14,355 bases of DNA from a bacterium (GTDB lineage Bacteria; Fidelibacterota; Marinisomatia; Marinisomatales; JAHJCW01): assembly GCA_018812885.1 (NCBI GenBank), contig JAHJCW010000314.1:1-14355 (forward strand). The letters are read 5' to 3'. This document shows positions 1 through 5,621 of this stretch, in pieces; position 1 is the first letter of the stretch, and every line of letters starts with the position of its first letter. The position numbers and the translations under genes were made by a program. The notes beneath the pieces are model-generated. The model was not told the origin of the DNA and ran no database searches. It was given only the letters and a program-made list of their open reading frames with translations.

Positions 1-672
1 GAAGCACAGCACGACTTTTATATCCCAGAGAAAAAAGATATTCATTTTCAAAGTCAATTCAATAAACAGGGGCGTGACGACAGGGAAGTTCCATCGAAAT
101 TAAAAGATAAAGTTGTAGATTATTTTAATGAAATATCCGAAAAGACTTTTGCAATTTATGATGAATTGAATGAAGCCGGTATTGCGCGTGAGTTGGCGCG
201 TGGAATTTTACCGGTCAATTTATATACCGAATGGTATTGGAAAAATGATCTTCACAACATTTTTCATTTTTTACGATTGCGAATGGATGAGCATGCTCAA
301 TATGAAATTCGTGTTTTTGCTGAAGCCATGGCCTCATTTGTGAAAAAGGTTGTACCAATTGCCTATGAGGCATTTGAAGATTATTCCATCAACGGCATGT
401 ATTTCTCCAAATTAGAAAGAGATTTAATCAGCACACGACTTCCTAATCGTATTCTTGATGATTTAAAGGATGAAGTTATATATCGAATTGTCGCAAGTCT
501 AAATGAAAATAAAAATCGTGATGCTGTTGAATTGTATCATCTCTATCAAGAAAACGGTGGAATCGATTGTAAAGATGATTTTAATATCAAATGGAAAGCC
601 GGAAATATTGATACCGACAATGTTTTTGAAATGCAGGAATTTCTTTTGAAAATTAATGAATTAAAAAAATGA
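1..672 (+). CDS. thyX: Flavin-dependent thymidylate synthase, 3' part (5' end outside window)
   Basis: The frame is open from base 1 to the TGA at 670-672, giving 223 visible residues. The first ATG (166) is internal, because the upstream sequence already reads as ThyX. ThyX makes dTMP from dUMP with methylenetetrahydrofolate as carbon donor and FADH2 as reductant, as a cytosolic tetramer. Counting from the first visible residue, family signatures are the QSQFNKQGR stretch (17-25), ARGILPVNLYT (66-76), HFLRLR (89-94) and HAQYEIR (98-104). The last two belong to the nucleotide/flavin site in known ThyX structures. The N-terminal RHR motif lies upstream of the window. The tail after about residue 125 is variable and carries no motif I recognise. 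The next gene, radC, is also DNA-related, but a repeat-rich spacer separates them, so co-transcription is uncertain. The family call is firm. Confidence 0.93.
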   Translation, partial: EAQHDFYIPEKKDIHFQSQFNKQGRDDREVPSKLKDKVVDYFNEISEKTFAIYDELNEAGIARELARGILPVNLYTEWYWKNDLHNIFHFLRLRMDEHAQYEIRVFAEAMASFVKKVVPIAYEAFEDYSINGMYFSKLERDLISTRLPNRILDDLKDEVIYRIVASLNENKNRDAVELYHLYQENGGIDCKDDFNIKWKAGNIDTDNVFEMQEFLLKINELKK

Positions 673-674
673 TT

Positions 675-704
675 AAACCACGAATTACACCAAGAACACG
701 AAAA
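675..704 (+). repeat. Dispersed 9-nt-periodic repeat, forward copy A
   Basis: This begins 3 bases after the thyX stop. It reads AAACCACGAATTACACC and continues with a CAC every 9 bases (679, 688, 697). The 13 bases at 678-690 recur as a perfect inverted copy at 848-860, next to the radC start. Related copies lie at 5180, 5205, 5596 and 7621. Confidence 0.75.
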
Positions 705-718
705 ATAATAACTAAAAA

Positions 719-742
719 GATTAAACCGCAAATGACGCAAAG
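719..742 (+). repeat. Dispersed repeat, diverged forward copy B
   Basis: The sequence GATTAAACCGCAAATGACGC repeats the GATTAAACCACGAATTACAC at 671-690, with G for A and A for G substitutions at a few places. An imperfect inverted partner lies at 778-801. It is therefore an inner arm nested inside the outer 678-690/848-860 pair. Confidence 0.55.
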
Positions 743-777
743 AAAATATAAAATTATTAAAAACTCTTTACATTTTT

Positions 778-801
778 CTTCGCACGCTGCGGTTCAATTA
801 A
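778..801 (-). repeat. Dispersed repeat, imperfect inverted partner of copy B
   Basis: The reverse complement contains AATTGAACCGCA, which matches GATTAAACCGCA at 719-730 in 10 of 12 positions, and ends GCGAAG against GCAAAG. The match between these two parts needs a short gap. It could form the inner stem of a nested hairpin between thyX and radC. Confidence 0.4.
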
Positions 802-836
802 TTAATTTTATTAGTATTTTCTACTTAATATTTTAT

Positions 837-862
837 TTGTGTAATTAGTGTAATTCGTGGCT
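837..862 (-). repeat. Dispersed repeat, inverted copy overlapping the radC start
   Basis: The segment 844-860 reads ATTAGTGTAATTCGTGG. It is 16/17 identical to the copy at 5596-5612, and 848-860 is the exact reverse complement of 678-690. TGTAATT recurs at a 9-base step. The GTG at 857-859, the only plausible early start for radC, lies inside it. Confidence 0.75.
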
Positions 863-1561
863 AAAAGTAGAAAATTGTCAATAGAAAATAGTAAATCCAA
901 GATTGGTCATCGACGACGTTTACGGGAACGTTTTCTAAACAGCGGTCTGCAGGGCTTCCACGATTATGAAGTTGTAGAATTATTGCTCACGCTTGGCACA
1001 CCTCGCAAAGATTGCAAACAAGCTGCCAAAGATGCTTTGGCAAAATTTGGATCATTAAATGCAGTGATGGAAGCCGATCCTAAGGAATTACAAGAAATCG
1101 ATGGAATTGGCCAAAGCAATGTATTTGGATTGAAATTATCTCAAACTGTTGCACGGCGCTATTTGGCAGATCGTGTAATCGGGCATGACATTGTTACATC
1201 GTCCGATGAAGTCTTAGATTATTTAAAACATAATTTACGTGATAAAAAACAGGAAATATTCTCTATAATATATCTAAACGGGCGAAATGAAATTGTCGGC
1301 ATGGAAGAATTATTTCATGGTTCACTAACATACTCTGTAGTTTTTCCACGTGAAGTTGTCAAAAAAGTACTTAAACAAAATGCTGCTGCTGTCATTTTTG
1401 TACATAATCATCCAAGCGGTAACTTGAATCCTAGTCAGGAAGATATCAAAATAACTAAAAAGTTAAAGGATGCCGTTGCAACGATTGATGTTAAAGTTCA
1501 CGATCATTTAATTATTGCTGGAAATAATTATTACTCATTAGCTGACAATAATTTGTTATAA
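857..1561 (+). CDS. radC: RadC-family JAB/MPN+ domain protein
   Basis: This encodes 234 residues, close to the usual length for the family. An N-terminal helical/helix-hairpin-helix region (about 17-105, including GIGQSNVFGLKLS) precedes a RadC MPN+ domain (about 112-234). The JAMM zinc-site motif is intact at HNHPSGNLNPSQED (183-196), with H183, H185 and D196 as expected metal ligands and E133 upstream as a candidate acid. RadC was named for DNA repair, but that role is disputed; its JAMM site resembles metalloprotease/deubiquitinase folds and its real substrate is unknown. The start is uncertain. An in-frame TAA lies at 851-853, no ATG precedes the conserved GHRRRLRERF block, and the choices are GTG at 857 (inside a dispersed repeat) or TTG at 875. 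Neither has a clear ribosome binding site. The family call is firm. Confidence 0.92.
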   Translation: MAKSRKLSIENSKSKIGHRRRLRERFLNSGLQGFHDYEVVELLLTLGTPRKDCKQAAKDALAKFGSLNAVMEADPKELQEIDGIGQSNVFGLKLSQTVARRYLADRVIGHDIVTSSDEVLDYLKHNLRDKKQEIFSIIYLNGRNEIVGMEELFHGSLTYSVVFPREVVKKVLKQNAAAVIFVHNHPSGNLNPSQEDIKITKKLKDAVATIDVKVHDHLIIAGNNYYSLADNNLL

Positions 1562-1574
1562 TAAATAGATTAGT

Positions 1575-1626
1575 TCACCCCACTTTGTCTCCCCTCAAGG
1601 GAGATATCCGCAGGATAGAGGGGTGA
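1575..1626. repeat. Palindromic unit able to form a three-way junction
   Basis: The outer arms TCACCCC (1575-1581) and GGGGTGA (1620-1626) are perfectly complementary. They enclose two further hairpins: TCTCCC/GGGAGA (1588-1593/1599-1604) and TATCC/GGATA (1605-1609/1613-1617). No ORF is present. As the first structure after the radC stop it might also slow or end transcription, but there is no T-tract directly after it. Confidence 0.65.
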
Positions 1627-1634
1627 TGTTTTGT

Positions 1635-1662
1635 GTAGAGACGTAAGATTTTACGTCTCTAC
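1635..1662. repeat. Perfect 12-bp palindrome with 4-base loop
   Basis: The arm GTAGAGACGTAA (1635-1646) pairs with TTACGTCTCTAC (1651-1662) around the loop GATT. Similar GTAGAGACG-type palindromes are recurrent intergenic repeats in several bacterial groups, including cyanobacteria and Bacteroidota. The T-rich bases after it (1663-1670) make a weak terminator role possible. Confidence 0.75.
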
Positions 1663-1667
1663 TGTTT

Positions 1668-1730
1668 TGTCATTCCGCACTTGATGCAGAATCCATAATC
1701 ATAGATTCCCGCTTTCGCGGATATGGCAAC
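1668..1730. repeat. REP-like repeat of the TGTCATTCC...GGAATC type
   Basis: The left end TGTCATTCCGCACTTGATGC and the centre GATTCCCGCTTTCGCGG (1704-1720) resemble the widespread intergenic REP-like repeats built from TGTCATTCCCGC and its complement. Both internal hairpins are imperfect (ATTCCGCA with TGCAGAAT; CCGC with GCGG), suggesting an old, decayed copy. Confidence 0.55.
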
Positions 1731-1857
1731 TTATTTTAGCACCCTCGCAAAGGATAATACTCTCCAACAATTAATTCACTTCTTGTTCGGTTCAGCTTGC
1801 TACGGTGTAAAGTAAGTTGATAAATTTTACCTTATAAAAAATAACTTATAGGTAATA

Positions 1858-3063
1858 ATGGCAAAGTCATTTATAGCAGGTGCGAAAGGTGAAAAACCAC
1901 GTTCCGATCTCCGTGCAAAATATACACCTTCAAAAAAACCACTTTCAATTTCTGTTAAGAGTACCGTTGAAACGCTGTTTGGCAAAGCGATTAAGCTGCA
2001 AACCAAGAACATTTGTAAAGATTTGCATATCAAAACCGGTACAATTGAGATCGAAGATTTTGGAGCTTTACCCTTTGTAATTGCCGCCCGCTTGGAAGCG
2101 GCTATAAAACAAGCTCATCCGAAGTTAGAAAAGGAATCCTTCCCCTTATTAAGAGATTTTTGTTTATATAAATCAAGCCGTGACCGCTTCCGTCGCAGCC
2201 GATTATACTTACCGGGCAATCAAACCAATCTAATGTTAAATGCGGGTATTCATAAACCGGATGGCATAATACTAGATTTAGAAGACTCAGTTTCTTCATT
2301 GGAAAAAGAAGATACAAGATATATTGTTCGTAACGCTTTACGTTCCATTAATTTTTATGGTGCTGAACGTATGGTACGGATTAATCAAGGTGAATTGGGA
2401 TTAAAAGATTTAGAGTTTATTGTTCCGCATAATGTTCATTTAATATTGATTCCTAAAGTTGAAAGCGCTGCAGAAATAAAAATAATTGATGAACGCATTT
2501 TAGAAATATCTAAAGAATGCGTTAGAAAAGAACCGGTCTACTTAATGCCAATTATTGAAAGCGGTCGTGGTGTGTTAAAAGCATTAGAAATTGCCGAAGC
2601 GTCGCCAAATATTGTCGCTCTAGCGATTGGATTAGAAGACTATACTGCCGATCTTGGAGTTCCGCGCACGGAGGATGGAAAGGAATCATTTTTTGCACGT
2701 AGTATGATTGTAAATGCTGCCCGTGCCGCAGGCATTCAAGCAATAGACACAGTTTATAGTGATGTGGGCAACGAAATTGGGTTGCGTGATTCAGTTAGAG
2801 AGGCCAAATCACTTGGATTCGACGGGAAAGGGTGTATTCACCCGCGTCAAATACAACCAATTCATGAAGAATTTGCACCATCGACGGAAGAGATTGAAAA
2901 AGCAAAAAAAATCAAGTTGGCATTTGATGAAGCGGAGAAAAAAGGCCTAGGTGTAGTTTCATTAGGCAGTAAAATGATTGATCCTCCGGTGGTTAAGAGA
3001 GCGTTGCATACTATTAATTTAGCGATTGCATCAAATTTATTAAATCCTGATTGGAAAAATTAA
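1858..3063 (+). CDS. citE: CitD-CitE fusion: citrate-lyase-type acyl carrier plus beta (lyase) subunit
   Basis: This encodes 401 residues in two parts. Residues 1-87 match the citrate lyase gamma subunit (CitD), including the AG..GE..RSDL start, with S16 as the likely prosthetic-group serine, and IEIEDFGALPFVIAARLEAA (63-82). Residues 105-400 match CitE, a TIM-barrel lyase: LYLPGNQTN (116-124), DLEDSV (140-145), PKVES (199-203), IIESGRG (232-238), GLEDYTADLG (258-267) and GKGCIHPRQI (323-332). In citrate lyase the carrier holds the acyl group as a thioester and CitE cleaves citryl-ACP to acetyl-ACP and oxaloacetate. The fusion replaces the usual separate citD and citE genes. The citF start follows after one base, so the two are translationally coupled. 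The maturation genes citC, citX and citG are absent here. The substrate may be a citrate homologue rather than citrate, given the neighbours. Confidence 0.88.
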   Translation: MAKSFIAGAKGEKPRSDLRAKYTPSKKPLSISVKSTVETLFGKAIKLQTKNICKDLHIKTGTIEIEDFGALPFVIAARLEAAIKQAHPKLEKESFPLLRDFCLYKSSRDRFRRSRLYLPGNQTNLMLNAGIHKPDGIILDLEDSVSSLEKEDTRYIVRNALRSINFYGAERMVRINQGELGLKDLEFIVPHNVHLILIPKVESAAEIKIIDERILEISKECVRKEPVYLMPIIESGRGVLKALEIAEASPNIVALAIGLEDYTADLGVPRTEDGKESFFARSMIVNAARAAGIQAIDTVYSDVGNEIGLRDSVREAKSLGFDGKGCIHPRQIQPIHEEFAPSTEEIEKAKKIKLAFDEAEKKGLGVVSLGSKMIDPPVVKRALHTINLAIASNLLNPDWKN

Positions 3064-3064
3064 C

Positions 3065-4627
3065 ATGACGAAAATAAAAATGATAAAAAATGCTGTTGAT
3101 CGTATGGTTCCAACCGTAGTTAACGGAGTGAAGCAAACTCCATTTCAAGGTGTGGGAAAATATAAACCAAAAGGTAATAAAGCCGCCTTGCCAATTCGTT
3201 CATGTTCAGATTTTCCATACGATGGGAATAAGACAGTAAAATCATTAGAAGACGCGTTAAAAAAATGCGATCTAAAAAATGGCATGACTATTTCATCTCA
3301 TCACCATTTCCGAAATGGTGACTTGGTTATGAACCAAGTTTTTGATATTGCTGCAAAGAAAAACGTTAAGGGTCTACGATGGTTTCCATCAGCAGCATTC
3401 CCTTGTCATAAACCGGTAATTGATCACATGAAAAATGGTGTTATCGATTGGGTTGAGGGTTCGCTTAACGGTCCAATTGGAGATTACGCGTCCCGTGGAA
3501 AGATGAAAGGCACGGCAATTTTAAGAAGCCATGGCGGACGTTGGCAGGCAGTTCAGGATGGCGAAGTACATATTGATATTGCAATTATTGCTGCACCTAC
3601 CGCAGATGCATTCGGCAACGCCACAGGCGATAGAGGTCCATCGGCTTGCGGCTTGCTAGGATTTGGATTAGTAGATTCAATTTATGCTGATAAGGTAATT
3701 GTTGTAACTGATAATCTTGTACCGTTTCCTTGTGTTCCATGGCAAATTCAAGGACAAAATGTTGATTATGTTGTTGTAATGGATAAAGTCGGAGAACCGG
3801 AAAAAATAATCAGCGGAACCACCAAGTTAACCAAATCACCTGATCGTTTATATATTGCTGAACTAACGGCAAAATTTGTTCAAGCAGCCGGAATTATTAA
3901 AGAAGGTTTTAGTTTTCAAGCCGGGGCTGGTGGAACTGCTTTAGCTTTCGCAATTTTTCTTAAAGAAATGATGAAAGATGCAGGAGTAAAAGCACGTTTC
4001 ATCCGTGGTGGCTCAACAAAGTATTTAGTGGAAATGTTAGAAGAAGGATTGACTGATTTTATATTGGACGGACAAACTTTTGATTTGGAAGGTGTTCGGT
4101 CAATGCGGGAAAATTTTGGACATATTAATACTTCTCCCTTCACTAGTTACAATTGGCACGGTAAGGGTAATTTTGCCTCAATGCTGGATGTTGTAGTTCT
4201 AGGTGCCACAGAAGTTGATATTAATTATAATGCTAACGTTGTTACACATTCTGATGGAAAAATGCTACATGGAATTGGAGGATGGCAAAATTGTCTGTTC
4301 AGTAAATGCACTATTTTACCAATTCCGGCTTTTCGTAATCGGATTCCGGTAATTGTCGATGAAGTTACAACTTTAGTCGGACCCGGTGAATTAATTGATG
4401 TGATAGTAACTGAACGTGGTATCGCAATAAATCCATTACGTAAAGATTTAATTAAAGCCACAAAGAATAGTGGCTTACCTATCCGTAAAATAGAAGATAT
4501 TAAGGCTGAAGTTGATGATCTGATCGGTGGTCCACCGGAGAAGGCAAAATTAACTGACGAGGTGATTGGCATAGTAAAATGGGTAGACGGTACGGTAATA
4601 GATTCTATTTATAAGATTAAAGAATAA
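3065..4627 (+). CDS. citF: Citrate lyase alpha subunit-type acyl-carrier transferase (CitF family)
   Basis: This encodes 520 residues, the normal CitF length. CitF swaps the acetyl group on the acyl carrier for the tricarboxylate, so that CitE can cleave it. Family blocks are SSHHHFRNGD (77-86), RSHGGR (154-159), AIIAAPTADAFGN (173-185), SACGLLGFG (193-201), GFSFQAGAGG (281-290), LDGQTFD (334-340), SDGK (396-399) and GIAINP (452-457). One difference is visible. Where CitF proteins that I recall have SGGH-D after the SDG block, this one reads GIGGWQN (403-409). That may reflect a different substrate or subgroup. The ATG at 3065 lies one base after the citDE stop, and M6 at 3080 is a weaker alternative. 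The family call is firm; citrate as the substrate is not. Confidence 0.9.
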   Translation: MTKIKMIKNAVDRMVPTVVNGVKQTPFQGVGKYKPKGNKAALPIRSCSDFPYDGNKTVKSLEDALKKCDLKNGMTISSHHHFRNGDLVMNQVFDIAAKKNVKGLRWFPSAAFPCHKPVIDHMKNGVIDWVEGSLNGPIGDYASRGKMKGTAILRSHGGRWQAVQDGEVHIDIAIIAAPTADAFGNATGDRGPSACGLLGFGLVDSIYADKVIVVTDNLVPFPCVPWQIQGQNVDYVVVMDKVGEPEKIISGTTKLTKSPDRLYIAELTAKFVQAAGIIKEGFSFQAGAGGTALAFAIFLKEMMKDAGVKARFIRGGSTKYLVEMLEEGLTDFILDGQTFDLEGVRSMRENFGHINTSPFTSYNWHGKGNFASMLDVVVLGATEVDINYNANVVTHSDGKMLHGIGGWQNCLFSKCTILPIPAFRNRIPVIVDEVTTLVGPGELIDVIVTERGIAINPLRKDLIKATKNSGLPIRKIEDIKAEVDDLIGGPPEKAKLTDEVIGIVKWVDGTVIDSIYKIKE

Positions 4628-4634
4628 AAGCTTT

Positions 4635-4639
4635 GGAGG
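4635..4639 (+). promoter_or_regulatory. Shine-Dalgarno site that fixes the TTG start of the HD gene
   Basis: GGAGG sits 4 bases before the TTG at 4644 and 7 bases after the citF stop. It is one of few clear Shine-Dalgarno sequences in the window and supports a TTG start over the TTG at 4659. Confidence 0.65.
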
Positions 4640-4643
4640 ACAA

Positions 4644-5174
4644 TTGAGTAATAATATTTTGAAGTTATGGCCGGAAATCGACTGGATTAAAGATAAAGGT
4701 TTAGCGGCAAAGGTTATTAAAGCGTGGGACTATGCAATTGAAAAAAGTGTATTAACTGCAGAGGATTTAGAGAAAATACCTTTTTCACTACTGATAAAAG
4801 ATTGCAATGTTACATTTATGAACCATAAGCGAACTTGTGTTCAATTAGCAGTTGACATCGCAAAGCGTATGAAGGAAAATTTTGGTGATGAGATACAAAT
4901 TGATATGGATATCTTAATCGCCGGTGCGATCCTAATTGACATTGGCAAGTTAATAGAATACCAAATAGTTGATGGTAAATTGGGTACCAGCAATTTTGGA
5001 AATATTGTTCGGCATCCTTTTAGTGGTGTGGCAATAGCAGATAGATTTGATCTTCCAGCAGAAGTTCAGCATATTATCGGAACACACTCCGTTGAAGGCG
5101 ATTTAGGGAAAAGAACAGTGGAATCCATAATTGTCCACCACGCGGATTTTGTAAGCTTTGAACCATTTAAATAA
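4644..5174 (+). CDS. HD-domain protein of the tricarboxylate cluster, one metal ligand replaced
   Basis: This encodes 176 residues from a TTG start. The fold is that of an HD phosphohydrolase: H61 (MNHKRTC), the ILIDIGKLIEY block (96-106), RHPFSG (123-128), THSVEG (147-152) and IVHHADF (163-169, with D168). In the classical motif the block would read HDIGK. Here the histidine is isoleucine (I98, codon ATT at 4935-4937), followed by D99. The other histidines are present, so the protein may have lost hydrolase activity, use a different metal set, or belong to a subfamily where this is normal. The substrate is unknown; its place between citF and a (homo)aconitase gene suggests a role in that pathway or its control. 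The stop falls only 3 bases before the repeat cassette at 5178, so a shortened C-terminus is possible. Confidence 0.8.
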   Translation: MSNNILKLWPEIDWIKDKGLAAKVIKAWDYAIEKSVLTAEDLEKIPFSLLIKDCNVTFMNHKRTCVQLAVDIAKRMKENFGDEIQIDMDILIAGAILIDIGKLIEYQIVDGKLGTSNFGNIVRHPFSGVAIADRFDLPAEVQHIIGTHSVEGDLGKRTVESIIVHHADFVSFEPFK

Positions 5175-5177
5175 GCT

Positions 5178-5196
5178 AACCACAAATTGCACGAAA
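5178..5196 (+). repeat. Dispersed repeat, outer left arm of the GxxExxY cassette
   Basis: The sequence AACCACAAATTGCACGAAA begins 3 bases after the HD gene stop. It keeps the 9-base CAC spacing (5181, 5190) seen in the copy after thyX. Confidence 0.7.
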
Positions 5197-5202
5197 GATA
5201 AA

Positions 5203-5221
5203 AACCACAAATGACACAAAT
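5203..5221 (+). repeat. Dispersed repeat, inner left arm carrying the GxxExxY start codon
   Basis: The sequence AACCACAAATGACACAAAT is a second copy, 25 bases from the first. Its ATG (5211-5213) is the start codon of the GxxExxY gene, so the first three codons are repeat sequence. There is no Shine-Dalgarno upstream. Confidence 0.7.
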
Positions 5222-5582
5222 ATTATTTAAAGAATTATCTTACGATATTATTGGTTCCGCTATGGAAATACATAAGCAATTGGGTGTAGGATTTTTAGAA
5301 TCTGTTTATGAAGAAGCTTTTAAGATCGAATTATTATCAAATAAAATTCCTTTTGAATCGCAAAAGAAATATCCGGTTATGTATAAAAACACTTTTGTAA
5401 AAGATTTCTTTTGTGATTTAGTTATTGACAATAAAATTATAATAGAATTAAAAGCGATTAGCAATATAAGTAACATTGAACGTGCTCAAGTATTGAATTA
5501 TTTAAAAGTTACTGGGTTAAAATTAGGTATAATTGTCAATTTTGGTGAAACATCATTAAAGTATGAAAGAATTGTATTATAA
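5211..5582 (+). CDS. GxxExxY family protein, PD-(D/E)XK nuclease-like
   Basis: This encodes 123 residues, the usual length for this family. The name-giving motif is GFLESVY at 27-33 (G27, E30, Y33), preceded by the helix IIGSAMEIHKQLG (13-25). A PD-(D/E)XK-type core follows: D69 in FFCDLVID, then E79 and K81 in IIIELKA, with Q93 in the next helix (AQVLNYL). All the residues expected of an active nuclease fold are present. The biological role of the family is not established, and no substrate can be named from sequence. The gene lies between inverted repeat arms inside a metabolic operon to which it has no obvious functional link. Its start codon is inside the left repeat. It may handle its own repeats in the way RAYT proteins act on REP sequences; this is inference. 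Confidence 0.85.
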   Translation: MTQILFKELSYDIIGSAMEIHKQLGVGFLESVYEEAFKIELLSNKIPFESQKKYPVMYKNTFVKDFFCDLVIDNKIIIELKAISNISNIERAQVLNYLKVTGLKLGIIVNFGETSLKYERIVL

Positions 5583-5595
5583 TAATTTTAGAGAA

Positions 5596-5614
5596 ATTAG
5601 TGTAATTAGTGGTT
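5596..5614 (-). repeat. Dispersed repeat, right arm of the GxxExxY cassette
   Basis: The sequence ATTAGTGTAATTAGTGG (5596-5612) is followed by TT. It is 16/17 identical to 844-860 upstream of radC and to the reverse complement of 7621-7637. The start codon of the next gene lies 7 bases further on (5622). Confidence 0.75.
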
Positions 5615-5621
5615 TAATAAT

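Larger units (their letters stand above)
1562..1857. other. Non-coding spacer with three different palindromic repeat units
   Basis: This 296-base gap lies between radC and the citrate-lyase-like cluster. Three unrelated palindromic units occupy 1575-1730 and are listed separately. The remainder (1731-1857) contains no convincing ORF or RNA gene. The promoter of the downstream cluster is expected here, but I found no well-spaced hexamer pair. The weak AGG at 1850-1852 is the only ribosome-binding hint for the ATG at 1858. Confidence 0.7.
5178..5614. mobile_element. Putative GxxExxY cassette bracketed by inverted dispersed repeats
   Basis: The cassette has two forward repeat copies on the left (5178-5196 and 5203-5221, exactly 25 bases apart), one nuclease-like gene, and one inverted copy on the right (5596-5614). 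The left AACCACAAATTGCAC and the reverse complement of the right arm, AACCACTAATTACAC, agree in 13 of 15 positions. It sits between two genes of an otherwise tight operon, as an insertion would. No transposase gene and no clear target duplication are visible, so mobility is inferred. Confidence 0.4.

Noticed and set aside
166..672. thyX starting at the ATG at 166
   Set aside because: The 55 codons before it are open and read as ThyX (QSQFNKQGR), so the ATG is internal and the gene begins before the window.
675..862. CRISPR array
   Set aside because: Copies are short, diverged, in both orientations and unevenly spaced; there are no unique spacers of constant length and no cas genes.
1635..1670. 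Intrinsic terminator after radC
   Set aside because: The perfect hairpin is followed by ACTGTTTTGTC, not a clean T-run, and the unit matches a known type of dispersed palindrome; termination is possible but not supported enough to call.
1817..1838. Promoter TTGATA with TATAAA before the citDE gene
   Set aside because: The two hexamers are only 10 bases apart, too close for a sigma-70 promoter, in an AT-rich stretch where such matches arise by chance.
3916..4572. Minus-strand ORFs within citF and similar antisense ORFs across the window
   Set aside because: They lie opposite clearly conserved coding sequence, have no ribosome binding sites and resemble no known family.
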